61,943 nt of DNA from Polyangiaceae bacterium (lineage in GTDB: Bacteria; Myxococcota_A; Polyangia; Polyangiales; Polyangiaceae). Made by a program: the position numbers and the translations under genes. The notes beneath the pieces are model-generated. The model had not been told where the DNA came from. It worked only from the letters and a program-made list of their open reading frames with translations, and searched no databases. Location: positions 1 to 61,943 of the forward strand of contig JADLFU010000094.1 of the NCBI GenBank assembly GCA_020849655.1, read 5' to 3'. Of this stretch, positions 9,845 through 18,051 are shown piece after piece (position 1 is the stretch's first letter; the number at the start of each line of letters is the position of its first letter).

Positions 9845-10243
9845 ATGAACCGCCTGACCACCCCCGCCCTGCTCGCCACGCTCGCCGCCCTCGGCACCCC
9901 CGCGCTCGTCGGCTGCGGCACGCCAGACCCGAAGAGCCCCGTCGACGCGAAGGAGGTGCCCGCCGGCGCCGAGAAGAAGGCCGACGGCTCGTGCAGCGCG
10001 GGCAGCTGCAGCGCCGGCAGCTGCAGCGGCCACGCGGAGGCCGCGAAGCCCGCGGAGGCCGCGAAGCCCGCGGAGGCCGCGAAGCCCGCGGAGGCCGCGA
10101 AGCCCACGGAGACCGCGAAGCCGCTCGAGGCCGCGACGCCCGCGGAGGCGCCGAAGGTCGACCCGAAGAAGGGCCCGCCGAAGAAGGGCGGGATGGCCGG
10201 CGCCGGCGGTTGCGGCAAGGGCACCTGCTCGGCGAAGAAGTGA
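9845..10243 (+). CDS. Cys-repeat lipoprotein, candidate MNIO-modified RiPP precursor
   Basis: 132 residues. The signal peptide ends in lipobox LVGC (Cys24), predicting a lipid-anchored protein. The mature part has Cys50, 55 and 60 in GSCSAGSCSAGSCSGH (CX4CX4C), then four AEAAKP units and a degenerate fifth, a Lys/Pro-rich stretch (VDPKKGPPKKGG), and at the very end Cys123 and Cys128 in GGCGKGTCSAKK (CX4C). It directly precedes, and by GTGA overlap is coupled to, a DUF692 oxidase and its DUF2063 partner. Known MNIO substrates (bufferins, HvfA-like and methanobactin precursors) are small, Cys-bearing and often exported; this one shares the placement and periodic Cys but looks like a lipoprotein. 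Modification and copper binding are inferences. Confidence 0.85.
   Translation: MNRLTTPALLATLAALGTPALVGCGTPDPKSPVDAKEVPAGAEKKADGSCSAGSCSAGSCSGHAEAAKPAEAAKPAEAAKPAEAAKPTETAKPLEAATPAEAPKVDPKKGPPKKGGMAGAGGCGKGTCSAKK
10034..10105 (+). repeat. 18-bp coding tandem repeat (AEAAKP)
   Basis: Four perfect copies of gcggaggccgcgaagccc encode AEAAKP in the Cys-repeat lipoprotein, followed by a diverged fifth copy at 10106-10123. It forms a flexible charged spacer between the two Cys clusters. Confidence 0.9.
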
Positions 10244-11094
10244 GCGTTCGCGGGGGCGCGCCGCCCGGCGTCGGGCTCGGCCTCCGCTGGGAGTTCCTCG
10301 AGGAGCTGCTCGAGCTGCCCGCGTCGACGCTGCCGTTCGTCGAGATCTCTCCCGAGAATTACCTGCGCCGCGGCGGCTACTACCCCGCGGCGCTCGAGCG
10401 CGTGCGCGAGCGCTGGCCCGTCGTGACGCACGGCCTGACGATGTCGGTAGGCGGCACCGATCCGTTCGACGACGCGTACTTCCGCGCGCTCCGGGCGCAG
10501 CTCGAGCGGCTCGGCGCGACGTTCCACAGCGATCACCTCTGCTGGTCCGCGACGCCGGAGAATTCGCTGCACGATCTGTTGCCGCTGCCGTTCACCGACG
10601 AGGCGGTGCGGCACGTCGGGCGGCGCGTGCGCGAGGCGTCCGACAGGCTCGGGCTGCCCGTCGCGCTCGAGAACGTCTCGTACTACGCGCCGCGCGGGCC
10701 GCCGGCGATGAGCGAGCTCGAGTTCCTGCTCGCTGTGCTCGACGAGTCGGACGCACCGCTCTTGCTCGATGTAAACCATCTCCACGTCAACTCGCTCAAC
10801 CACGGGTTCGATCCGCTGGCCTTCCTCGCGCGGGTGCCGCTCGAGCGCGTCGTCGAGGTGCACGTCGCGGGGCACCACGTCTGGGAGGACGGCCTCGTCG
10901 TCGACACGCACGGGGCGGCGGCGCCGGACCCCGTGCACGCGCTGCTCGCGTGGGTCGTCGAGCGCGCGGGGCCGCTGCCCGTGGTGCTCGAGCGCGACCA
11001 GGAGATCCCGCCGCTCCCCGCCCTGCTCGACGAGGTGCGCGCGCTCGGCGAGACGTACGATCGCGCGCTCGCGCGCTGGAGGGCGCGTGGCTGA
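10240..11094 (+). CDS. DUF692 multinuclear non-heme iron oxidase (MNIO), MbnB/BufB-like
   Basis: 284 residues from a GTG that overlaps the precursor stop (GTGA). It is a DUF692 TIM-barrel protein: VGLGLRWEF at the start, FVEISPENYL, VVTHGLTMSVGG, FHSDHLCWS, VALENVSYY, LLLDVNHLHVNSLNHGFDP, VVEVHVAGHH, VVDTHGAAAPDPV and VVLERDQEIPP. Candidate iron ligands include His64, His96, Asp98, His99, Glu144, Asn145, Asp177, His180, His208, Asp222, His224 and Glu251. Characterised members of this family oxidise cysteine residues of peptide substrates, forming groups such as oxazolone/thioamide or thiooxazole that bind copper. The likely substrate is the upstream Cys-repeat lipoprotein, acted on in the cytoplasm before export. 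Family call is firm; product chemistry is inferred. Confidence 0.93.
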   Translation: MSVRGGAPPGVGLGLRWEFLEELLELPASTLPFVEISPENYLRRGGYYPAALERVRERWPVVTHGLTMSVGGTDPFDDAYFRALRAQLERLGATFHSDHLCWSATPENSLHDLLPLPFTDEAVRHVGRRVREASDRLGLPVALENVSYYAPRGPPAMSELEFLLAVLDESDAPLLLDVNHLHVNSLNHGFDPLAFLARVPLERVVEVHVAGHHVWEDGLVVDTHGAAAPDPVHALLAWVVERAGPLPVVLERDQEIPPLPALLDEVRALGETYDRALARWRARG

Positions 11095-11806
11095 TCTACG
11101 CGAAGCGCAGGCGCGGCTCCGCGAGGCCATCCTCGGCCCGCCGGGCGAGCTCGAGGGGCAGCGGCTCGGCGTCTACCGGCGGCTCGTCCGCGCGACGCTG
11201 CGGGGGGTGGTGCGTGACGTCCTGCCGCGCACGGCCGCGGCGCTGGGCGAGCGGCTCGAGGTCGAGCTCGACCGGTTCTGCCGGGAGCGCGGCCCGAAGA
11301 CCCACTACCTCCGCGACGTCGCGCTCGAGCTCGTCGAGCACCTCGCGCCGTCGTGGCGCGTCGACGCGTCGTTGCCGCCGCACCTCGCCGATCTCGCGCG
11401 GCTGGAGGCGCTCGAGCTGCGCGTCGCGGTCGCAGGTGACGAGCGCCCCGACGCGCGGGCGGAGCTGCGGCTCGACGCGCCCGCGGTGTTCCAGGAGGCC
11501 CTCGGCCAGGCGTCGTTCGAGCACGCGGTGCACGAGGGCGCGGACCCGCCGGACGCGCGCCCGGTGTGGCTCCTCGTCTACCGCGACGACGCGCACGCGC
11601 TCCGCGCGCTCGAGCTGACCCGGGCCGCGGCCGAGATCCTCGAGCGGCTGCGCGCAGGCACGACGCTCGGCGCGGCGATCGAGCAGGGCGCCCGCGCCGC
11701 CGGCGTGCCGGTCGACGACGCGCTCCTCGCCGGCGCCGCGCGGCTGCTCGCCGATCTCGCCGATCGCGGCGCGCTGCTCGGCGCCCCCGCCCCAGATTGC
11801 CAGTAG
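11087..11806 (+). CDS. DUF2063 partner protein of the MNIO (BufC/HvfC-like)
   Basis: 239 residues from a GTG 8 bp inside the end of the MNIO gene, so coupled. The N-terminal ~90 residues match the DUF2063 pattern (LREAQARLREAILG, RLGVYRRLVRATLRGVVRDVLPRTAAALGE, YLRDVALELVEHLAPSW). The second half is a DNA-binding-like domain that in MNIO partners usually recognises the precursor (PVWLLVYRDDAHALRALELTRAAAEILERLRAGTTLGAAIEQG). The protein lacks a signal peptide. By family precedent it binds the precursor and presents it to the oxidase. Only 35 bp separate it from pilB, which is otherwise unrelated. Confidence 0.88.
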   Translation: MADLREAQARLREAILGPPGELEGQRLGVYRRLVRATLRGVVRDVLPRTAAALGERLEVELDRFCRERGPKTHYLRDVALELVEHLAPSWRVDASLPPHLADLARLEALELRVAVAGDERPDARAELRLDAPAVFQEALGQASFEHAVHEGADPPDARPVWLLVYRDDAHALRALELTRAAAEILERLRAGTTLGAAIEQGARAAGVPVDDALLAGAARLLADLADRGALLGAPAPDCQ

Positions 11807-11841
11807 CTCCCGCCGGAGCGATCGCGGTACGGTGCGGCGAC

Positions 11842-13548
11842 ATGAGCCAGGGCAACCGACTCGGCGAGCTGCTCGTCCGCGAGAAACTGATCAGCCTCCA
11901 GCAGCTCCGCCAGGCGCAGGAGGAGCAGAAGCGCTCGGGCAAGAACCTCGGCTACGCCCTCTCGAAGCTCGGGTACGTCGCCGACAGCGAGATCACGAAT
12001 TTTCTCTCGCAGCAGTACCGCGTCCCGGCGATCAACCTCGACGAGTACGAGCTCGACCCGGAGATCGTGCGGCTCGTCCCGAAGGAGACCTGCGAGAAGC
12101 ACAAGGTCATCGCGGTGCAGCGCGCCGGCCAGGCCATCGTCCTCGCGATGGCCGATCCGACGAACCTGCCGGCGATGGACGACATCAAGTTCCTCACGAA
12201 ATACAACGTCGATCCGTGCGTCGCCTCGGAGACGGCCATCCTCGCGGCCATCGATCGCCACTACAACGCCGGCCCCTCCTACGAGGACGTGATGGCCGGC
12301 TTCGAGGAGAGCGAGGTCGAGTTCTCCGCCGAGGACGACGAGGTCAACATCGGTGATCTCGAGCGCGCGAGCGAGGACGCCCCGGTCGTCAAGCTCGTCA
12401 ACATGATCCTGTTGAACGCCATCAAGCGCGGCGCGAGCGACATCCACATCGAGCCGTACGAGAAGAAGTTCCGCGTGCGCTACCGCATCGACGGCGTGCT
12501 CAGCGAGGAGATGTCGCCCCCGCTGAAGCTGAAGAACGCCATCAGCTCGCGCATCAAGATCATGAGCTCGCTCGACATCGCCGAGCGGCGGCTCCCGCAG
12601 GACGGCCGCATCAAGCTGAAGCTCGGCAAGGGCCGCGACATGGACTACCGCGTCAGCGTCCTGCCTACGTTGTGGGGCGAGAAGATCGTCATGCGCCTGC
12701 TCGACAAGTCGAACCTGCAGCTCGACATGTCGAAGCTCGGCTTCGATCCGAAGCCCCTCGAGGACTTCCTGTGGGCCGTGCACCAGCCGTGGGGCATGAC
12801 GCTGGTGACGGGGCCGACGGGCTCGGGCAAGACGACGACGCTGTACTCGGCGCTGAGCGAGCTCAACCAGCCCGACATCAACATCAGCACCGCCGAGGAT
12901 CCGGTCGAGTACAACCTGCACGGCATCAACCAGGTGCAGCAGCACGACGAGATCGGTCTGAACTTCGCGGCGTCGCTGCGGTCGTTCCTCCGGCAAGACC
13001 CGGACGTGCTGATGGTCGGCGAGATCCGGGACTTCGAGACCGCCGAGATCGCCATCAAGGCCGCGCTCACGGGCCACATGGTGCTCTCGACGCTGCACAC
13101 CAACGACGCGCCCGCGACCGTGAGCCGCCTGCTCAACATGGGCGTCGAGCCGTTCCTCATCACCGCGAGCCTGAACCTCATCCTCGCGCAGCGCCTCGCG
13201 CGGAAGATCTGCGGCGACTGCAAGGCGGAGATCCCGAAGGACGAGAAGGTGCTCCTCGAGATCGGCATGACCGCGGAGCAGATCGCCGGCGCGCGCATGT
13301 ACAAGGGCATGGGCGGCGGCTGCAAGACGTGCAACGGCTCCGGGTACAAGGGGCGCGTCGCGCTCTATGAGGTCATGCGGATGAACGACACCCTCCGCGA
13401 GATGATCCTGCAGGGCGCGAGCACCGCCGAGCTGAAGGTCGGCGCCATCAAGACGGGCATGAGCAGCCTGCGCATGAGCGGCAACGCGAAGGTGCTGGCC
13501 GGCGTCACGACGCCCGCCGAGGTGCTCCGCGTGACGATGTCCGACTAG
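11842..13548 (+). CDS. pilB: Type IV pilus assembly ATPase PilB
   Basis: 568 residues, the usual PilB size. Order: an MshEN-type N-terminal domain (1-~140, RLGELLVREKLISLQQLRQAQEEQ), a linker, then the secretion-ATPase core. The core has Walker A GPTGSGKT (324-331), Asp box, Walker B with VLMVGEIRD (389-396) and His box MVLSTLHTN (413-421). Near the C-terminus is a zinc tetracysteine (CGDC ... CKTC) typical of PilB/GspE extension ATPases and absent from PilT. It would power pilus extension for twitching motility at the cytoplasmic face. No other pil genes are in the window. A short GC stem (13556-13573) follows the stop but has no clear T-run. Confidence 0.95.
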   Translation: MSQGNRLGELLVREKLISLQQLRQAQEEQKRSGKNLGYALSKLGYVADSEITNFLSQQYRVPAINLDEYELDPEIVRLVPKETCEKHKVIAVQRAGQAIVLAMADPTNLPAMDDIKFLTKYNVDPCVASETAILAAIDRHYNAGPSYEDVMAGFEESEVEFSAEDDEVNIGDLERASEDAPVVKLVNMILLNAIKRGASDIHIEPYEKKFRVRYRIDGVLSEEMSPPLKLKNAISSRIKIMSSLDIAERRLPQDGRIKLKLGKGRDMDYRVSVLPTLWGEKIVMRLLDKSNLQLDMSKLGFDPKPLEDFLWAVHQPWGMTLVTGPTGSGKTTTLYSALSELNQPDINISTAEDPVEYNLHGINQVQQHDEIGLNFAASLRSFLRQDPDVLMVGEIRDFETAEIAIKAALTGHMVLSTLHTNDAPATVSRLLNMGVEPFLITASLNLILAQRLARKICGDCKAEIPKDEKVLLEIGMTAEQIAGARMYKGMGGGCKTCNGSGYKGRVALYEVMRMNDTLREMILQGASTAELKVGAIKTGMSSLRMSGNAKVLAGVTTPAEVLRVTMSD

Positions 13549-13599
13549 CGCAGCGCCCGCGGTTGCGCGCGGGTACTGGACCTTTGTACTCTCACGGTC

Positions 13600-14157
13600 A
13601 TGGCGCGCGTGAAGGCGAGCACGGTGATCGCGCGGCTCCAGTACGTGGAGTCGAGGTTCGGTCGCGACGCGCGCGCGCGGATCGTGGAGTCGCTGATGCC
13701 GGAGCACCGCCGCGTCATCGAGGACGGCGTGCTGCCGCACCAGTGGGTGTCGTTCGAGCTCTTCGTCGCGCTGAACGTCGAGATCGACCGCGCGCACGGC
13801 AAGGGCGACCTCGCGCTCTGCGAGGACATGGGGGCCTTCGGCGCGGCGGCGAACCTGACGACGCTGTACCGCGTGTTCTACAAGCTCGGCACGCCGATGT
13901 TCATCTTCCGCAAGGCGGCGAGGCTGTGGGAGGTGCACTACGACTCGGGGCGGCTCGTCCCCACCCAGGAGGGCGAGTCGACCGTGCGCCTGAAGATCCT
14001 CGACTTCGACACGCCCCACCGCGCGCACTGTCTGTCGGTGCTGGGCTGGGCGACGAAATCGATCGAGCTGTCGGGCGCCAAGGTCACCGAGCGCGCCGAG
14101 CAGCGCTGCCGCACGCGACGCGACGGCGCGTGCGAGCTGGTCGTCGGGTGGCAGTGA
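13600..14157 (+). CDS. Possible V4R/heme-NO-like ligand-binding protein
   Basis: 185 residues with no signal peptide. The layout is an N-terminal helical part (FGRDARARIVESLMPEHRRVIEDG), a second helical part (FELFVALNVEIDRAHGKGDLALCEDMG), then a mixed region with YDSGRLVP and LKILDFDTPHRAHCLSVLGWATKSIELSGAK, ending with a Cys pair (EQRCRTRRDGACELVVGW). The closing Cys/Trp pattern is reminiscent of V4R/heme-NO-type small-molecule sensors and of small paralogous families in myxobacteria. I am not certain of the family. It has its own short upstream gap (51 bp after pilB) and no clear ribosome site. Confidence 0.6.
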   Translation: MARVKASTVIARLQYVESRFGRDARARIVESLMPEHRRVIEDGVLPHQWVSFELFVALNVEIDRAHGKGDLALCEDMGAFGAAANLTTLYRVFYKLGTPMFIFRKAARLWEVHYDSGRLVPTQEGESTVRLKILDFDTPHRAHCLSVLGWATKSIELSGAKVTERAEQRCRTRRDGACELVVGWQ

Positions 14158-14219
14158 CGGGCGCGGCGACCTCACGGGCGACGGCCGAGCGTCGAGGAAC
14201 GTGCACAGTGAGCCGCGCG

Positions 14220-15890
14220 CTACGGTGCGTGGAGGCGCAGCTCCGCGCCGAGCGACAGCCCCGCGGGTGACAGCTCGAGCTCGAGGCCGCGGAGGCTCGG
14301 GCGCAGTCCCAGCCCCGCGGTGGCCAACCCGAGCGCCTGCTCCAGGTCGAGCTCGCCCACCATGCGCCGACCGATGACCCTCTGCCGGACGGCCGGCAAC
14401 AGATCGGAGAGGCACGGGGTGAGCTCCCAGTCCGAGCCCCGCCGGGCCTCGCAGTCGACGCCGATCAGCCGTGGGGTCAGCGTCGCCTTCGCGCGCGCCG
14501 GGCCGCTCGCGCCGAGCTCGAGCGCGAGGCGCGCGTGCCCGACCACCTCGCGCGCGCCCCAGTCGCCGAGCTTCACCGAGAGCGCGGAGACCGTCGCGCC
14601 GTCGCGCGTGAAGCTGGAGAGATAGGGCGCCAGCCGCGGATCGAGCCCGGTGACAGTGAAGGCGAGATCTCGCGCCTCTCGCGGGAGCGCGTCGAGCACG
14701 ACGCTCGAGCGCCCGAGCGCGCCGAGCGCCCCGCTCTGCCAGGCGACGTACAGCAGCTGGTTCACCGCGGCGGGGGTCAGGCTGACAGTGATCCGAGGCC
14801 CAGACCCGCCCGGCGCGCGCGTCGCCGGCGCGGGGGAGGCGACGGAGGCGACGACGGGGTAGCCCTCGACGACGGGGTCGCGGAGCGGCGGCGCGAGGTG
14901 GGCGGCGAGGCAGAAGGGGAGGGTGACGCCGCCGGCGTCGACCGTCGGCGCGCTGGGCACGCGCACCGCGAACCTGTCGCGGCGTCCCGGCACGGGAGAC
15001 GCGAAGTCGGTGACGGAGAGCGCGGCGTCGAGCGCCTCGAGGGCCCCGAGGATCGCGCGCTCTCCTTCACTTTGCAGGGTGCTCCCGACGATCGACGCGC
15101 ACGCGTCCGGGCGGCCCAGGAGGCTCGGGAGCCTCCCGAGCAAACATAGGGGGCCGTGGTCGGCGTGCACACGCTCGACGATGGCGGCCTCGAGGCCAGG
15201 GCTCGCGCGCACGGAGGGCGCGGTGAGCGATCGCACGCGGAGGCGCCCGCCGTCGGCGTCGAGCGAGAGCGCGGCGTCGAACGACAGCGTCCACCCGCGG
15301 CCGAATCCCAGCTCGACGTGCGTGTCGAGTCGCCCGGGTGACGCCTTCGTGCGCAGCGTCGCGCTCGCCACCTTCGGGAAGCGGAACGACGTCCACTCGA
15401 CAAAGTTCTCACGCTGCATGCGCGCGAGCTTCTGGTTCGCCGCGTCGATCCCCCGCTGGCCGCGCCGCGTGAGCTCCCGCTCGAGCCACGGGGAGCTCGA
15501 CGTGTCGAGCACCTCGGGTCGGAACGAGAGCGTGTAGCCGCAGTTGCTGTCGCCGGCAGGCTCGAGCGGGCCGAGCGCGGGGAGCCACACCTCTCGCTCC
15601 CAGCGGTGGGCGTACGACGCGCGCCAGCCGAGGAGCTCGACGCCCGCCTCCACGTCGCGCGTCTCCTCCACGCGCCAGCGCAGCTCCCCTGGCAACAGCA
15701 GCGGGGCGGGCGACGCGTGCCCGACGCTCTGGCGGAGGTACGGCGTGGGCGAGCGCACCATCACCCGCAAGTCCTCGCCGAGGACGGCGCGGTCGACCGC
15801 GGGCGCGAGCGCGACGCCGCCCATGGCGAGCGCGAGCCCCGCCGCGGCGAGCCCGGCCCCCAGCAGGGCGTAGCCGCGCGACAGCGTCAC
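14220..15890 (-). CDS. Large exported protein, possibly TULIP-like, coupled to an MlaFE-type transporter
   Basis: 556 residues from GTG 15890, which overlaps the transporter stop (GTGA). One N-terminal hydrophobic segment (YALLGAGLAAAGLALAMGGVALAPA) acts as a signal anchor; the rest is predicted outside the cytoplasm. It appears to have two similar halves: a first beta-rich half (about 150-330) and a second starting with ITVSLTPAAVNQLLYVAWQSGALG. That stretch resembles the 'S...NQ.LY..W..G.L' signature of BPI-type TULIP lipid-binding domains, and is followed by long alternating beta strands. The TULIP reading is by eye and not proven. Coupling to an ABC transporter of the lipid-moving Mla type suggests it receives or delivers lipid in the periplasm; it would take the place of an MCE protein, none of which is encoded nearby. 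Confidence 0.7.
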   Translation of the reverse strand: MTLSRGYALLGAGLAAAGLALAMGGVALAPAVDRAVLGEDLRVMVRSPTPYLRQSVGHASPAPLLLPGELRWRVEETRDVEAGVELLGWRASYAHRWEREVWLPALGPLEPAGDSNCGYTLSFRPEVLDTSSSPWLERELTRRGQRGIDAANQKLARMQRENFVEWTSFRFPKVASATLRTKASPGRLDTHVELGFGRGWTLSFDAALSLDADGGRLRVRSLTAPSVRASPGLEAAIVERVHADHGPLCLLGRLPSLLGRPDACASIVGSTLQSEGERAILGALEALDAALSVTDFASPVPGRRDRFAVRVPSAPTVDAGGVTLPFCLAAHLAPPLRDPVVEGYPVVASVASPAPATRAPGGSGPRITVSLTPAAVNQLLYVAWQSGALGALGRSSVVLDALPREARDLAFTVTGLDPRLAPYLSSFTRDGATVSALSVKLGDWGAREVVGHARLALELGASGPARAKATLTPRLIGVDCEARRGSDWELTPCLSDLLPAVRQRVIGRRMVGELDLEQALGLATAGLGLRPSLRGLELELSPAGLSLGAELRLHAP

Positions 15891-17437
15891 TCGATCACGC
15901 CCCGCTGCACGAGGGTGGACAGCAGTTCCATCGCGACGACGAACAGCGTGCAGCGCATCACCGCGGAGGTCATCGCGGAGGTGACGTCGTCCGACGAGCG
16001 CTTCGGCTCCACCGCGCGGGCGACGGTGATCGACGGCAGCGCGACGGCGTACAGCGCGATCAAGCAGCTCATGCGGATGACCGGGACGAGCTGCCCCGGC
16101 GCGGGATCGACGAAGTTGGACAGCAGCCGCAGCAGCGCGTGCGGGACGTCGTACGCCCGGAACAGCGCCCAGCCTCCCACCACCATCGACGCGATGAACA
16201 CCGCCGCCGCCCCCAGGTACGACGCGCACAGCGCGAGCCACGCGGGGGACCACAGGTAGCGCTCCGGCGGGACGCCGAGGCCCTCGAGCGCGAGCACCTG
16301 GCCGTTCAGCGTCTGCCCGCCGAGCCAGGCGTTCACCGAGCTGCCGCTGGTCGCCGAGAAGACGATCGCGGAGATCGGCGGCGCGAGCGACAGGATGTAC
16401 GAGCCGCCGACCATGCCGAGGATGGCGCCGGGCGCGAGCGCCGCCGACAGGCTCGCGATCACGAACGGCACCGTGAAACCCAACAATCCACCCACCGTGG
16501 CGAAGAACGCGAGCGGCCGGAGGAGCGCCGCCCCGAGCAGCTTCGCGCCCACGCGCGCGGAGGGGAAGAAGAGGCGCGGGCGGAGGGCCCCGACGAGGCT
16601 CGCGCCGAGCACCACGAGGGGCCGCGCGAGGCCGAGCTCCGCCCGCTGGCGACGAAACGCGGGCGGCGCGGCGGACGCCCCCGCGAGCAGCGCCTCGACC
16701 CGCGCTGTCAGCCGCCCCAGCCGCTGGTGTCGCTCGTCTGGCGGCGTGAGCTCGGCGGGCCCCGGCCAGTCCGCGAACACTGGCACCAGGCGCTTCGCCG
16801 CGGTGTCGAGGAAGAGGATCTGGTCGCTCGCGCCAGCCGCCAGCGTCAGATCGTGCGTGATGAGCAGGATGCCCGCGCCGAGCGATCTCGCCTGGCTCGT
16901 CAGCAGCGCGGCGAGGCGCCGGACGCCGAGCGGATCGAGCCCGACCGACGGCTCGTCGAGCACCACGAGGCGCCGCCCGGCGGCGAGCGTCCGCGCCACC
17001 GCGACGCGCTGGGCCTGCCCGCCGCTCAGCGCCGAGACGGGGCGCCCCGACGTCGCGAGCGCGGGATCGAGCTCGACCGCGCGCAGCCAGGCCTCGGGCG
17101 CGTGCGCCGCGCCCGCCGCGGCCTCGGCGAGGCGGATGTTCGCGCCGACGTCGAGGTGATCGAACAGCGCGCCGCGCTGGGGGACGAACGCAGACTCGAC
17201 CCGCACGTGGTGGGCGCGCGCGACGACGCCATAGCCCGCGTGGCGCAGCGACGAAGGCCCAAGGAGCGCGCGCAGCAGCGTGGTCTTCCCGGCGCCCGAT
17301 GGGCCGAGCAGCGTCACCACCTGACCCGGCAGGATGCGCAGCGAGGCGCCAAGGACCAGCGGCTCTCCCCCCGGGAAGGCCACCGTCAGCCCGTCGATCT
17401 CCAGGAGGGCGCCGCGCGGCGAGGTCGCTCGTGACAA
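15887..17437 (-). CDS. Fused MlaF-type ATPase / MlaE-type permease
   Basis: 516 residues in one open frame. Residues 1-~235 are an ABC ATPase: Walker A GPSGAGKT (45-52), Q-loop Gln87, signature LSGGQ (137-141), Walker B LVVLDEP (157-163) and H-loop His195. Residues ~265-516 are an MlaE-type permease: amphipathic start, FFATVGGLLGFTVPFVIASLS, AILGMVGGSYILSLAPPISAIVFSATSGSSVNAWLGG, LCASYLGAAAVFIASMVVGGWALF, and a last span CTLFVVAMELLSTLV. In known MlaFEDB systems these are two genes, with MCE protein MlaD alongside; here they are one gene and no MCE gene is near. The start is a TTG, the first possible start after an in-frame stop at 17483-17485. It probably moves phospholipids across or between membranes. 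Confidence 0.85.
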   Translation of the reverse strand: MSRATSPRGALLEIDGLTVAFPGGEPLVLGASLRILPGQVVTLLGPSGAGKTTLLRALLGPSSLRHAGYGVVARAHHVRVESAFVPQRGALFDHLDVGANIRLAEAAAGAAHAPEAWLRAVELDPALATSGRPVSALSGGQAQRVAVARTLAAGRRLVVLDEPSVGLDPLGVRRLAALLTSQARSLGAGILLITHDLTLAAGASDQILFLDTAAKRLVPVFADWPGPAELTPPDERHQRLGRLTARVEALLAGASAAPPAFRRQRAELGLARPLVVLGASLVGALRPRLFFPSARVGAKLLGAALLRPLAFFATVGGLLGFTVPFVIASLSAALAPGAILGMVGGSYILSLAPPISAIVFSATSGSSVNAWLGGQTLNGQVLALEGLGVPPERYLWSPAWLALCASYLGAAAVFIASMVVGGWALFRAYDVPHALLRLLSNFVDPAPGQLVPVIRMSCLIALYAVALPSITVARAVEPKRSSDDVTSAMTSAVMRCTLFVVAMELLSTLVQRGVIE

Positions 17438-17515
17438 CCGTCGGAGGGTAGCAGGCGCGGCGAGTGGGCCCTTGTTCCAGCATCATCGACGTCCTCCGAG
17501 GTCGGTGGCACAACT

Positions 17516-17521
17516 AATATA
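17516..17521 (-). promoter_or_regulatory. Possible -10 box (TATATT) upstream of the transporter pair
   Basis: The minus strand reads GTTATATTAG in the 91-bp gap between the YchJ-like gene and the fused transporter, an AT-rich island in very GC-rich DNA, about 80 bp before the TTG start. No convincing -35 hexamer lies 16-18 bp upstream, so it is only a weak candidate promoter. Confidence 0.3.
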
Positions 17522-17528
17522 ACCAACG

Positions 17529-17972
17529 TCACCCGACGCCGGCGATCGTCAGCCCCTGCCAGGCTCCCTCGACCAGGCGACCGCCCTTGTACCTCCACGC
17601 GCCGCCGTCGCGCGCGAAGTCGGACAGCTCCGTGAACGAGGCGTCCTTGCCCTTCTGGAACACGCGCGCGTGGAACAGCACCTGCCCCTCGGCGCCGCGC
17701 TCGCGCGCCTCGAGCACCACGAGCCCCGGGTACTTGAAGGCCGACGTCACGCGCCGCAGGTTCGCGACCACTTCGACGCGCGGCGCGGCCGCGTCCGGGT
17801 GCGCGGGGTGGGTCGTCGCGACGAGGTAGTCGACCTCCCCGAGCGCGAACGCCGCGTACCGCGATCGCATCAGCGCCTCGACGCCGGGCGCCGCGCCGCC
17901 CGCGTGCAGCGGGCGACAGCAGCTCGAGTAGGGGCGACCGGACGAGCAGGGGCAGGGGGCGGAGCCGCGCAT
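17529..17972 (-). CDS. YchJ-like SEC-C motif protein (UPF0225)
   Basis: 147 residues. It starts with a SEC-C zinc motif ([18 protein letters not shown]) and then the YchJ core ([27 protein letters not shown], followed by an NTF2-like part: [39 protein letters not shown] as separate pieces ending WRYKGGRL). The length and order match the UPF0225 family, whose function is unknown but which binds zinc through the Cys cluster. ATG 17972 directly precedes the zinc motif. It is divergent from murA with an 79-bp gap. Confidence 0.85.
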   Translation of the reverse strand: MRGSAPCPCSSGRPYSSCCRPLHAGGAAPGVEALMRSRYAAFALGEVDYLVATTHPAHPDAAAPRVEVVANLRRVTSAFKYPGLVVLEARERGAEGQVLFHARVFQKGKDASFTELSDFARDGGAWRYKGGRLVEGAWQGLTIAGVG

Positions 17973-18051
17973 CGAGGCGGCTCTACTCGCCCGCGCTGCG
18001 CGCGTGTTGCCGCTTGTCACGGGGGGGGCGTCGGGGCTAGTTGGGCGCCGC

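Noticed and set aside
17506-17521. TGGCAC on the plus strand as a sigma-54 promoter
   Set aside because: The GC expected at -12 is absent (sequence is AT-rich there) and no gene follows on that strand for 500 bp.
14220-17528. An MCE-domain (MlaD-like) gene expected beside the transporter
   Set aside because: No frame in the neighbourhood shows an MCE domain; the partner gene has a different sequence pattern.
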